NCBI RefSeq assembly: GCF_019112545.1
Contig: NW_025064883.1
Span: forward strand, 1,562,100-1,626,099
Direction of reading: 5' to 3'
Length of the DNA: 64,000 nt
From: Guyanagaster necrorhizus
Lineage: Eukaryota; Basidiomycota; Agaricomycetes; Agaricales; Physalacriaceae
A program made the translations under genes and the position numbers. Below the pieces are notes generated by a model. The model ran no database searches and was not told the DNA's origin. It was given only the letters and a program-made list of their open reading frames with translations. Numbering within the stretch: the stretch's first letter is position 1; the number at the start of each line of letters is the position of its first letter. This document shows positions 33,687-44,886 of the stretch, piece after piece.

Positions 33687-35069
33687 TTAGTTGAATGTCC
33701 TTCCGATTCCTCCACAGACTGGACAATTATCCTCCAGAAACAAAAAAGAAATTAGCCCACTTCCTTCGCACCGCCAACATAATCTTCCTCCTATTCGAGG
33801 GTCACCCGTGGGATACACAACTGAGCCTCGAGGAGCCTGATTGAAACCATTCAACTGCGTAACCATAGGTCTAGGTGGAGGTAGGAAGCCGCGGTGTGGC
33901 GTAATATACGATGGCTGGTATCCCAAGTTAGGAGGCGCAGGACGAAAATTAGATGATGACTGTGGACTATGATACGAAGGAAGCGGGCGCTGGAAATTTC
34001 CAGTCGCCCTAGATTCTGGTGAAAAATCGGTGTATGTGAGTGCCCCAGTAAAGGGCTTGGAATACTTGGCCCAGCACTTGCGGCACGGATGAGAAGGATC
34101 GTTCTGTTTGTATCCCGTATTTCTACCTAAGAAAACTAGTTAGGTAAATTTAGCATCAATGGGGTGTTCCTTACATTTATCGCATTCAAATCCAGTTGGA
34201 TACACGAGGAGACGGTGATTATTTAGAAGAGGATGACCAGGAACTGGCGTAGTAGTTGGACGACCGTCATTTCGGGCCTGCGAGGGGGCAGGCGGAGGAC
34301 CAGAGTGAGGTGACGATGGACCTGAGCTAGGGGGTGGACCCTGGGGAGGCTCGTGGCCACCTGCAGAAATAGGATTACGTCGAGCAGGTAATGGTGGGGC
34401 ATCATGAGGTGGTGGCCCGGGCGGAGGCGCGAACCTGCCAGCAGCAGATGACGGCCGGGGCAGAAGCGATGGGGTGGTATTGTGCGTTTGTTGTCCAGGA
34501 TAACCCGACCAAGAAGGACTTTGGTAACGGGAATAACTGCCGTTGCTACTAGCGCCAGTCAGCTGGGACACTATCTGACCGGTTAACTGTTGCAGCAACG
34601 AAGGTGGTCGGCCAGTATAATGATTCTGTGATATTGATGATGATGTTGACCAGCCAGTCGGAGTGGGTTGCAAGAGCACAGGCTGAGGCTGGAGCTGAGG
34701 TGATGGTTGTGAGCGTGGTGGTCGCTGAAACGGTCTTGCTGGACCAAACTCCACTGTGCTTTCTCCTTGGTAGACATTTGGTCCAGGCGTATACGCAGGC
34801 GGTAAGTCCTCTGTGAGACCTGTTGGATCTGGCCGCAGTTCTTCACTTGGCTGCGAAGGCAGACTGACGCTCGAGTTATTCGGGTTTACTGCGCTTCTGC
34901 TAGTAGGTGATGAAGTGGATGCAGCGGCAGGACTGGATGGCTCTGGGTGTGGATTGTTGGGTTGAGATTTCGGTGGCAGTGACGGAGGTAGCGTTGTTGA
35001 CGATATCGACGACGACGACGACGAAGGCCGCAAGCGCGCAGGATCTCGGAATGGATTGTGGGATGACAT
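33687..35069 (-). CDS. HUA1: HUA1-like proline-rich zinc-binding protein
   Basis: Two exons on the minus strand (35069-34175, 34126-33687), 444 aa. The N-terminal ~300 residues are Ser/Pro/Gln-rich, with LPPAYTPGP and many PPxP stretches suited to SH3 or WW partners. The C-terminus has two zinc-binding pairs typical of Hua1: VYPTGFECDKCRNTGYKQ with DPSHPCRKCWAKY and KPFTG, then VYPTGDPRIGGRLCWRCEGSG with NCPVCGGIG, resembling the cysteine-rich region of type I J-proteins. Yeast Hua1 is a cytoplasmic protein proposed to act in actin-patch assembly. It sits directly upstream of the RVS167-like gene on the same strand. Confidence 0.85.
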
Positions 35070-35287
35070 GGTGGCGAAGCACAAAAGGCAACTGAACCGA
35101 ACCTATTATTAAGGGGCCATCAGTCCGTCGGCTCACGTCGGCCCGATGGTCCAGGCGACACCATCAATAATTCTGCTGAAAAGGCGATGCCTAGCACTGG
35201 ATAATCCTGCATTGAAGCGTAATTTTTAACAAGTGCATGTACAGACTGGAGCACTGCTTGGCCGAAAGAAATTTCAACATTACTTAT

Positions 35288-36133
35288 TTACTTTCGTTCC
35301 GTTTTCAAAGTAGCGTCTATTCCTACGCTGAAGGTGCCCCAAGATTTCCTTGAGCGACACACGGATATGCGCGATATAGCTCCCAAGTCCTGACTTCTTC
35401 GATGCCTGGTGCAGATAAGGCACCTGTTACTTCTCCATGCTCTAATACGCCAGCAGAAGTCACCTCTAAGATGACTGCGTGAGAATCGGCGTCCTTGAAA
35501 GCCGTACATGCGGTACTCACCATGAATGATCAGGTATTTTGGTACTTTCTGGGCCTCCGAGCCTTCCGGTACACCAACACCGGTCTTGAGGTTGTCGATG
35601 CACAGATAAGCCCTGGTCCTGATCCAGCCATCCATGCTAGACAACTTTCCCTCGACTTCTGCTATCCACCCCTTGATCTGGCCGTCCTCAAAGGTAATAC
35701 CGTAGGTTACAATAACTTTAGTGGGGTACGCGGACTTGAATGAGGAAGCCTTCTGGGACTCTCCAGAATCGTATGATAGTTCATACGTCCGACGGTCCAG
35801 AAGCTCGAGGCGCTTGACCAAGTCGCCTTCTCGAGGACTACGGTTGGCCCTCAAGCGAGTGTAGCTCTCGTGTTGGAAGGTAGCGGTGTCGTCGATATCA
35901 TAGACGGCTAACCAGGTAGGGAGCTTTCCATCGGATGCACTGAATCTTGCTCCTGTGAGGAAGGACAGCAGATAATTCAGGCGTAGCGGAACATGCTCGT
36001 TGTTGTACCAATCTGAAAGGGCATATATAAGTGCATACACATTTGAGAATGTAATTGGAATTTTGCCTTGAAATTCTTCGAGAGTTACTTGCTTTCCTGG
36101 CTCAGAGAATACTGCTAGGAACCCAGGTGCCAT
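35288..36133 (-). CDS. Dimeric alpha-beta barrel (EthD-like) basidiomycete protein
   Basis: Exon 1 is 36133-36067 and exon 2 starts at 36012, joined through a 54-nt GC-AG intron that restores EFQDWYNNEHVPLR. The protein reads as a duplicated ferredoxin-like fold. The first half has FLAVFSEPG...DWYNNEHVPLR, LPTWLAVYDIDD and LELLDRRTYEL. The second half has KVIVTYGITFEDGQIKGW, GWIRTRAYL and PKYLIIH. Downstream of KYLIIH (near 35520) the coding-like sequence (DADSHAVILEVTSAGV, VRTWELYRAYPC) continues one frame over and would stop at 35323. The frame given here stops at 35288. This means a missed splice, a sequence error or a real frameshift. Function unknown; related proteins are annotated as EthD-domain or unnamed. 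It is divergent from the nicotinamidase (159-bp gap). Confidence 0.7.
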   Translation of the reverse strand: MAPGFLAVFSEPGKQVTLEEFQGKIPITFSNVYALIYALSDWYNNEHVPLRLNYLLSFLTGARFSASDGKLPTWLAVYDIDDTATFQHESYTRLRANRSPREGDLVKRLELLDRRTYELSYDSGESQKASSFKSAYPTKVIVTYGITFEDGQIKGWIAEVEGKLSSMDGWIRTRAYLCIDNLKTGVGVPEGSEAQKVPKYLIIHGEYRMYGFQGRRFSRSHLRGDFCWRIRAWRSNRCLICTRHRRSQDLGAISRISVCRSRKSWGTFSVGIDATLKTERK

Positions 36134-36292
36134 GGTGGTATTTAATCACCTCATGAATCAGCATGAATCCCATGATGAGAAGGAACGGAATTACTTCCCT
36201 CCGACTACCGAAAAAGATAGACAAGATGGACCTTAGTTCGGCCCGATTATCCGACACTTGAACCGTACCGTATTTGTCTATCATCATTTACG

Positions 36293-37060
36293 ATGAACAG
36301 TCATCCCAAAAATTTCAAGCCTGGATTGCTTATTATCGACATGCAGAATGATTTCTGCCCTCCAGTACGCCGCTTATGATCTGTCAGTCTCTGATAAGAC
36401 TTCATTCCCTTACCTTAGGATGGCTCTCTCGCTGTTGCAGAAGGGCGCTCCATCGTACCGTTAATTAACAATCTCCTCACCTTACCGGCCTTTGTGTCGC
36501 GGGTCGCGACAAAAGATTTTCACCCATCCAATCACATTTCTTTTGCCTCCAATCATGCCGCACCCAATAACGTACCCTTCACTTCATTTGTCACAATCAC
36601 AAATCCTCACAACCCAAGCGAATCATACGAGACTCGATTGTGGCCGGATCATTGTGTGCAGGGTACTCAGGGTGCTGAGCTCGTTGACGGCTTGGACCCA
36701 TCCAAAAAAATAAACACAGTGATTCACAAAGGCACAGATAAGCGTGTGGAGATGTACTCCGCCTTTTATGACCCGTTTACGTCTCCAAGAATCAGCGACA
36801 GTGGTATATCTACTCTGCTGAAGGACTCCGGAGTGAACTGGGTATATGTCGTAGGCCTGGCACTTGATTATTGCGTCCGTGCTAGTGCTTTGGATGCTCG
36901 AAAGGAGGGTTTCGACGTCGTTCTCATCAGAGAGGGCACAAAGGCCGTCGACGGATCTGAGGAGAACGTGCTCAAAGTGGAAGAAGAACTTCGTCAAGCA
37001 GGTATCAGGGTTGTCGATATGGCATCCCCTGAAGTCCAGTGGTTATCTGCCAATGTTTGA
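36293..37060 (+). CDS. PNC1: Nicotinamidase (PNC1-like, isochorismatase fold)
   Basis: Two exons (36293-36364, 36419-37060), 237 aa, close to yeast Pnc1 (216 aa). It hydrolyses nicotinamide to nicotinate and ammonia in NAD+ salvage and relieves sirtuin inhibition. The catalytic triad is visible: Asp16 in LLIIDMQNDF, Lys in NTVIHKGTD, and the nucleophile Cys in VGLALDYCVRASALDA. The metal site is present as KDFHPSNHISF. The motif WPDHCVQGT is typical of the family. The C-terminal DVVLIREGTKAV carries the usual core strand. Exon 1 ends after FCPP and the intron is 54 nt. Confidence 0.93.
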
Positions 37061-37173
37061 TTGGTATATGCTTTCAGTCGATAAGATGCTTGCAGAATTA
37101 CAGGATTTTTCAATACAACAAAAGATATGACCGTACCCGCTACATCCTTCTAGTTGCAAGGGCAATTATATCC

Positions 37174-38775
37174 TCATTCATCAACATCACCATAGTCCGA
37201 ATCATCATCATCATCATCATAACTATTGCCCGTTGGATTCGCTGACGAAGCCGTTGAAACGGACGTTTGTTGTACAACGTCATTCGGGTCATAGTCCGAA
37301 CCTGGATCATCTCCATCATTGTTGGCCGACAAAGACAAAGACGCCACGAGGCCCGGGTTTTCTCGCGGAAGCCGCTCTTCATCGATGGCTGGTCCTTCCA
37401 CTAATACGGTCAAAGCCTCAAAAATCCTCCTACCAAGGAAGTTAAGAAACTGACGCAGTACGTTGCTTTGTCCTTACTTCGAGTCGTTCCCGGCAGACAC
37501 GGTTTTTTTCTGTCCTCTGGGGATCAATCCGAGTTTGGCACAGATAAGATGTACCGTCTTTAGCTGTTGTTCGTCTACCTTTAAATGTTTGAGTGCCATC
37601 TCTTTTACGTCTACAACATAGACCGGGCACTCGGATCGAGTCCTGAATGAGGGCTGGAGGAGGTCCTTAAGGCCATTATCCCAGGTCGTGCTGTCCACAC
37701 CATAACATTGACTGAGGACCTCCAGCGTATCTCTTCGCCCACAAACAAGAAGCAGCATTGGCTCGGAACCACGTTTGTGGAAAAAGTCTTGTACCACTCG
37801 GGTTGCATCATCTTCGTCAACTTGCTCCGCAGTGCCATAGATGAATGTCTGTGAATAAAATTATTATCACCATGTCCGAGTTCACGCAGACAATCGACAA
37901 ACATCGCGTTTGCCCCCATCGAGCATCAGATTCCTCTTTATGACAAGCTGTCTGACGGCTGGAGGCGGATCGAGTTGCCCAGGCACTCCTTCAGCAAGGC
38001 CGATGTCCAGTATCGTGGGGCTGCCTGATTGCCATCTGTTGTATATGAAGGAGCACATCCGAAACGTGTTGAGCCATGACGCTTTCTCCACTTTTATCAG
38101 GTTATCGTCAAGTATATTCTGCTTCAGCCGATATAGTACCCTATGGTAGAACCATGCTGGTCAGTCCTAATCAGTCTGAGATCTATCTCAACTGTACACA
38201 CCTTCCGTGTTCGAAAAGAGGGCGATATAAACCATCGTTACGTCTGTCAGGATCCATCGCAATTGTGTCATACCCTTTATTTGCTTTGCTCGTATCCGTA
38301 GGGGGCATATCGTATTTCCTCTTTTTTTTGTTCTTTGCAGAAGCTAGCGATCGGAGTTTCTTGGAAAGTTCGACCCACGTTTTGAACTCGATGGGGGATA
38401 TCGATTCAAAGTCTCTGGCACTGATACAGTTTCGGGGGTTGGGATATTTAAGACGACAGTTGCTTGCAATGACTTTGGCTCGATGCTCAGGTATCAGCAG
38501 GTATGAAGCGCCGGTGTTCGTAATACCTGAGACGCAATTCAGCGCGGAATACACTAGAAGGAGATATTGGTCAACCATACCGAGCGCCAGCTGTAGCATC
38601 CCGTCTTTGGCTATCGAGAACACATCACTTGCAAGTCTGTCATGATCCCAGAATTCTCCCCTGGGGAAATGTTAGCTGGGAAGAGAAAAGAACAGCATTT
38701 GCACCCTTTAGCCCATGAAAAATCGAGTCGCCTGCTTTCGAAACCCCCCAGCTGATGATAATATATCGACTCCAT
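37174..38775 (-). CDS. Gfd2/YDR514C-like RNase-H-fold protein, with in-frame TAA
   Basis: Exons on the minus strand: 38775-38705, 38660-38200, 38156-37903, 37848-37474; this gives 386 aa ending AGNDSK-TAA. The order resembles basidiomycete Gfd2-like proteins: GLYRPLFEHGRSW, SPTILDIGLAEGV, AVRQLVIKRNLMLD, MLLLVCGRRDTLEVL, PVYVVDVKEMAL, and the motif SAGNDS typical of exonuclease-like folds. The same frame stays open after TAA (37474-37476) down to 37174, reading LRQFLNFLGRRIFEALTVLVEGPAI and an acidic tail of six Asp. A 51-nt GT-AG intron (37450-37500) would remove the stop and keep the frame, but would also remove AGND. Ending at 37474 or extending to 37174 are both open. Yeast Gfd2 is linked to mRNA export; the role here is inferred. 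Confidence 0.65.
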
Positions 38776-39024
38776 CAAGCTGGAAGACGAAGGAAGCAAC
38801 ACGGAGTGACCTCAGCAAGGCGGAATCTCGTGGGAAGGTACAACAACTTCCAAGTTGGGCAAGGTCGATGCTTCGACGCCTCACGCGTCTGATGGCTTAA
38901 TGCTTCGCGTTCAGTGCTTCACACATCGGTAGTAGCAGAAGAAAATGTAATAAAGCATGAGTAGAGACGAATGACACGTATAAATACGCCTATTATAGAC
39001 TTTCTATTCTATGTCGATAAGTTA

Positions 39025-42000
39025 CTAATCCTCGTCGATGAAAATTGAATCGTCCCCGTCCTCATCACTGTTTTCAACGTCCATGTAATTTCTAGACGCA
39101 GCAGCAGCTCTCGGAGGCCGGGTAGTACGAGGAGGCTTGGGAATAGAGTCATAATCCATGTCGTCGTCGTCATCACTATCTACAACCTTGGGTGGTGACT
39201 TCTTCGCCTTCGGAGGAGAAGCTGGCTTCATCTTCTTAGTTAGTTTTGTTTTCTTGGGTTCAGACGGCCCAGCCTTGGTGAAGTAGTCCGTGACGGGTGA
39301 CTGAGTGGTCCCAGCTTTCTTCTTGGGCACTGGCTCGCCGCCATCGTCATTTTCTTCTTCTTCTTCCATCTCCAAACTGAAAACCGCATCAGAATGAGAA
39401 TAAGACTCAGGAAAAGAAATAGATTACTTTTTCCGCTTCGGAGCTGTTTTTGCTTTCTCCTTGCCCTTGTCGGTGTTGGCCACGATGAGAACATCGTCAT
39501 CAGAGTCCGACTCGGGGAGTTTCGACTTGGCTACAGGTTTCTTCCTCGGCGCCGGCTTTGAAACTTCACTGATGTCGAAATCATCGTTAGACTCGTCCTT
39601 TGGCTTTTTCTTGGCCGCTGCGGCGCGCTTGGGTGCTGGTGCCGGAGGCATGTCGTCATCGCCATCTTCGCGTTTCGCTGCAGACTTGGCAACCGCAGAC
39701 TTCGAAGCCGGCTTTGTCTTCGGCGCAGCTTTGACAGGCTTGAAGTCTTCGTCATTATCTGAACCCTTGTTGCGTGATCCGATGGACTTCCGCGTCTTCA
39801 GGGTACCTTGTTTCTTCTTGCCTTTTTGACCACTGGCCTTCATCGCAGCTTGCTGGACTTCACGTTGATGTTTCTAGAGAACTGATTAGCATTCTTGTCC
39901 TGGTACAAGGTGGCAACACTGACCTCGAACATGTCCAAGAACTTGTCAAGATCTTCATTCCACATTTGTTTGGGTGTGACCTCCAGCAAAGCAAGAAGTT
40001 CTGCTTCCTTGTCTGCAGCTTGTTGACGGAGTTTGTCAATCTGTAAGTTAAAAAAGTCATTACACCGTGGACAGCATGAACGAGTGCCTTTAACATACCT
40101 TCTCCTTCGTTAAGTTATAGATCGGCATGGTAAGCAAATAGTCGAAATCAGTATCGAGTTCCTCATCTTCTTCGGCTGCATTATTCTGATTATCGTCATC
40201 CTCTGAATCCTTAGCATCCTTAGGCTTCTTAGGGAACGGCCGGAACTCATGACGTCTCAAGTCAGCAACAATATCCACTTTTTTGCGATCAGACACGACG
40301 AGCGTCTTGTCTACGATCATTTGCACAAAGCGAGCTTGGTTCGAGAGCCTCTCAAAGGCGTCCTGAAGCTCACCGGCCAGGTAATCCTAGAATATCATTT
40401 CAGCGTCAAGGTGCTGCCACTGGGTTAAAAGGCGTACCTTGCGCTTCTGATAGTACGCCATGCGCACAGGGTAGAAATCCTCCATGATGGCCTCCGGGGA
40501 GTCATACTTCTTGATCTTACCTTCAAAGTCGAAGCATATCATGTTTGCAGTGCTGATCTTCGTCGTGAGTTGGAAGTACTCGTTGAAACCTTGAGCTTCC
40601 GCCTTCTCCATTTCCTTAGGACTCATCTCAATTACGAAATGCACGTTCTCATTGGAATGGTGTTCTTGATAATTCTGCTAGGAGAGTGAGCGGAATGCTA
40701 AGACAGCACAGAATAGACCCCACCTTGACCGCATCTGTCTTATCACCAGCCATCATTGCCTCGAGATCCTTCTTGAAGTTCGCTGTCCACTTGTGAATAG
40801 GAAGTTCGGTCACCTCAACGGTGGTATCGTCGACCTTCCTTGCGGCACCTATTATTTCGTACTTGTTCTTGCCAGTCGACTTGACTTCCCCGGTAAAGCG
40901 ATGCCACCACGGATGCATGGGTACCATTTCCTCGTCATTCATCAGCCGACGAAGATTGGCTACGATTTCAACTGGATTGAAGCAGGGGATGTTCGTACTC
41001 CAACCTGGGATACTATGTCAGACAAATTTCAACAATACCGACGCTTCACATACCGGTACCGATACCTTCCGCTCCGTTGACCAGGATCATGGGTAAGACA
41101 GGGAGATACCATTCAGGTTCAATATTCTCCCCATCATCCTGCTGGGCGTTCAGTAATGCATCATCGGAAGGATGGAAGATCGACCGAGTAATGGGGGAGG
41201 GCTCCGTGAAAATATACCTAGGCGATGCATGGTCTTTCCCGCCTTGGTCTCGAGAGCCGAATTGACCGTTGGGCAGAAGCAGGTTGATATTATTGGATCC
41301 AACGAAATTTTGCGCGAGGTTGACAATGGTCGCTGCCAAACTGGCTTCACCATGATGGTACGCAGATTTTTCAGAGACATAACCAATAAGTTGGGCGACC
41401 TAAAAGGTCCGCACATCAATCAAAAACTTGTGTACAAGCCAACTCGTGAACAGACCTTGATCTCTGACTTCAAGTTTCGCTTGAAACAAGACCATATGAT
41501 CTTCCTTTGACCGGGTTTCAATCCATCGGAGACAGATGGTATAGATCGAATATTATCAGCCATGGAGAACAGAATAAGTTCTTTGTTGATGAACTCCGAG
41601 TAGGATATCTCGTCCATGTTGTGATCCAAAAAAGTTCCGGGCTAACAACACATATGAGTATCATTTCTTTAACAAAGCTCAAAACTCACCCGGAACTGAC
41701 GAAGCCACTCTTTTCGCTCGTCAGCTTTCTTCTTGCTGAAAGCGAGATCGATTTCTTCTCTCTCCTCCTCCTTGAGTGGCGAGAAGGGGATCACATGTTT
41801 GCCCATGTCAGCGAAGTACTCGACCGCATCTGTGTCTTTACTTGTTCCCAGACCCTGTGGGTACCTTCAAGAGCTGAAACATTTATGAAGTGCGTACAAG
41901 CGTACCTTAAAATACTTCACTTTCCACTTCGCAGCATCAGGTGTTCTTTCCACCCATTCTTCATATTCAGGAATGGTAAAGAAGTCCTTACGCTGCTTGC

Positions 42001-44361
42001 CTTTCGTAATCTTGTCAGGAGTTAGGAAAATACAATGGAAAGGGGGGTCATAAAAATCCTTACCCGAACGATAGGTGTCACAAATTCAACAAGGAACCCT
42101 GGCAGCTTCAATAGAGACGGATAGAAGTGATCAAGATAATTAATGAGGAGGCCTTTGATGTGAGAGCCATCGTGGTCCTATTGCGACGTGAAGATCGCAC
42201 GCACCTGAGAAAGTCGAGAAGACGTACCTGATCGGTCATAAGCATAAGCTGACCATACCGCAACGACGAAACATCCTTATACTCTTTATTGTGCTGCAAG
42301 CCCAAAATCTTCTTGATATTCTGGATTTCCTCATTCTTCATGATTTGATCGTGTTTCGCTTCTCGAACATTCAATACTTTACCACGAAGGGGAAATATAC
42401 CAAAGTTGTTCCGGCCAACGACACTAAGACCCGCCTGAGCCATAGTTTTGGCAGAATCTCCTTCTGTCAAGATAAGCGTGCAATCCTTTGCGTTTTTTGT
42501 TCCCGCCATGTTTGCATCTGACAATTTAGGTAAACCTGTAAGTCTGGAAGATCGTCTATCAGACAGTGCTCTCGAAGCAACGTCGAACATACCTGCTACG
42601 CTTGGTACCATCTGTCTTCTTGATCTGCTGATCGGCCTTGAATTGAGCCCAGTTTAGAATATGCTCGATGATGGGAGACTTCTGAACTATTCAAAGGTGT
42701 CAGATGATATCCTCAAGATGAGCAATACGCCCTCACCTTTCTTCAAGAAGTCCTCCGATAGGACAGGCTTTGTCCCGAACTTCGACGCAGGCAGTGTTAA
42801 AGTCTCCTTCGTTTGACTGTCAAATGTGGGATTCTCGATGAGAGCATTGATGAAGATCCACATATGGTTCTTGATCTGCTGGCTTTTTACAGAGGCTGCC
42901 TTATTTTTCTTTGACACGGCCGCCAACAAGTTCTTGGAGATTTGATCTGAGATGAGAGTGACATGGGTACCACCTTTGACCGTAGCGATTGAATTAGCGA
43001 AAGCGACATGCTGGAAGGATCCCTCAGAGATAGCGAAGGCAACCTCCCAGCGCGGATTAATCTGTTCGTAGATTACTGTCGGTTTCGACTGAGCGGCTCC
43101 ACCGGACTTGTCTTCAGCCTCCGCCTGCGCAGAATTGAGGTACATTTCGACATATTGCTTGAAATTCTTGATTTTGACCCTCTCGTCGTTAAGGAAGACT
43201 TTTATGTCCTTCACCGTACCTGCCATATCATAGACCCTTTTGCGAAGAAGGGCTGCCGTATCCTCATCGATAGAGTCCATTCCGAATCGCGCTAGATCGG
43301 GCTTGAAAGAGACTTTAGTCCACTCCTCTCCCTTTGCATTCTTCGTGATCTTTGCCTTCCCGCAGACGCTCATATTCTGCGTCCAAGTTTGCTTGTACTT
43401 CTGCTGCGAGTTTTTATCAGCAGTCTCCACGGTGAATTCATGGGAGTAGATGTTGGCAAGTTTTGCTCCATAACCATTCCGTCCACCAGTCAACTTCTTC
43501 TCGTCATCATCGTAGTTGGAGGAAGAGAGGAGATGACCGAAGATGAGCTCTGGAATATACATCTTCTCTCGGGAATGCATCTCGATGGGAATACCCCTTC
43601 CGTTGTTGTAGACGGAAATAGTTCCTTCCTCGACATTGATATTGACCTTGATGGTGTCCATGCTTGGATCGTTGATCTGCAAGTGTCGAATGCGTCAGCT
43701 TCATCGACGACACGACGACGAAGGCCTCTGACCTTGTTGTCGGCAGCATTGACGAGAATCTCGTCCACTATTTTGTAGAAACCGGGAACGAATTTAACTT
43801 CACGATTTATCATGCGCTTAGTAGCTGCGTCGTATGTCCACATGGTTTGAGTAATGGTCTCAACGCTGCCGATATATGAGTCTGGGCGCTTGAGGATATG
43901 CTCCAGTTGCGTAAGCTAGAAGAGACGTTATCAGTGCATCGCCCCGCCAACCAACAGCCACGACGCACCTTTTGATACGTCTCTGAAGCTGACTTCTTCT
44001 TCCCTGGAGCAGCATGCTGGGTTCCTCGGGCAGCGGACGTCCCTGCATCGTCGACTCCATCCGAATCAATTTCCATCGCATTATCCTCCGCATGGTCGTT
44101 GTGATCAACCAATACCTTCTTCGTCGTTTTCGGCTTCGTGGCGGCGGTTTTTGAGGGACCGGCTTTCGACTTAGTGGTAGGAGCGGCCTTTGTCCTGGTT
44201 ACCTTTGGTTTGGCAGGAGCCTTTGCCTTTGACCTGCATGTCAGTAACGATGACGGGGAACACAGAGCAGAAAGACTGACTTTCTTAGTGGCAGGCACGA
44301 AGCCCTCCGACTCATCGCTCGAAACATCGATGGTACTGTATTCACCCTCGAATGAGCTCAT
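39025..44361 (-). CDS. TOP2: DNA topoisomerase II
   Basis: A multi-exon gene of roughly 1500 aa. It passes one DNA duplex through another using ATP and is essential for chromosome segregation. The N-terminus is Lys/Ala-rich and acidic. The GHKL ATPase contains DEILVNAADN, NNGRGIPIEMH and GGRNGYGAKLANI, and ends with a TKxx-type loop (VKGGTHV). The TOPRIM domain has EGDSAKTMAQ, PLRGKVLNVREA and DQDHDGSHIKG. The cleavage core has HHGEASLAATIV and the catalytic tyrosine in ASPRYIFTEPSPI. It ends in a long Lys/Asp/Ser-rich tail with repeated acidic clusters (DSDDDDDMDYD) and FIDED. At the 5' end, sequence after VPATKK can be read through in frame for 48 nt, so exon 1-2 is uncertain. The neighbour upstream is ABCF3 on the same strand. 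Confidence 0.95.
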
Positions 44362-44886
44362 GGTGGAACGGGGGCGAGAGTGGATGATGGTGGTGGTCAA
44401 GTTCTGATTCAACACCCCCAATCGCGACGCGTTGCAAAACCGCACCACGTGACTGCCCGGACGCGATTGACGACGGAAGGCTTTCAGCGACAGGGACTTT
44501 GGCCTACACAATACATTGAGACTGTGTAAGAACATATACAACAAGGCGACAAAATTTTGAGACGACGCGCTGACAGTCTATCGGATTTCGACTTTCGGCA
44601 GCAAAAAAAATTCGGCGTATTATATAAGCCGCACCGTTCCGGGAACGGCCAACTGCACGATCACGCTTCTCGGATGGGCGTCTCACCTCCCACACGGATT
44701 TCTTGCGAGTATGTAGAGACTGAATACCAATAGTTCCGGTACAGTATATGTTGGGTATGATGATGGTGGCTTTCCCGTTCGAACTTTCCAGTGTTGAATC
44801 CGTACTAATAATGCTCGTGCTCCCAGCGCCTCGCAATTAACAAAAGACAGTGTGCTTGAATGGGTAGTATACAAGTACAGTGGCCA
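44362..44886. promoter_or_regulatory. TOP2 promoter region / ABCF3 3' flank
   Basis: About 525 bp between the ABCF3 stop and the TOP2 start, both on the minus strand. It should contain the TOP2 promoter. The stretch near 44604-44632 is A-rich (AAAAAAAA and TATTATATAA). No coding content recognised. Confidence 0.5.

Noticed and set aside
35288..36133. The EthD-like gene as one uninterrupted exon
   Set aside because: Reading through 36013-36066 inserts 18 residues between EEFQ and DWYNNEHVPLR, which are adjacent in remembered homologues; the GC-AG intron explains it better.
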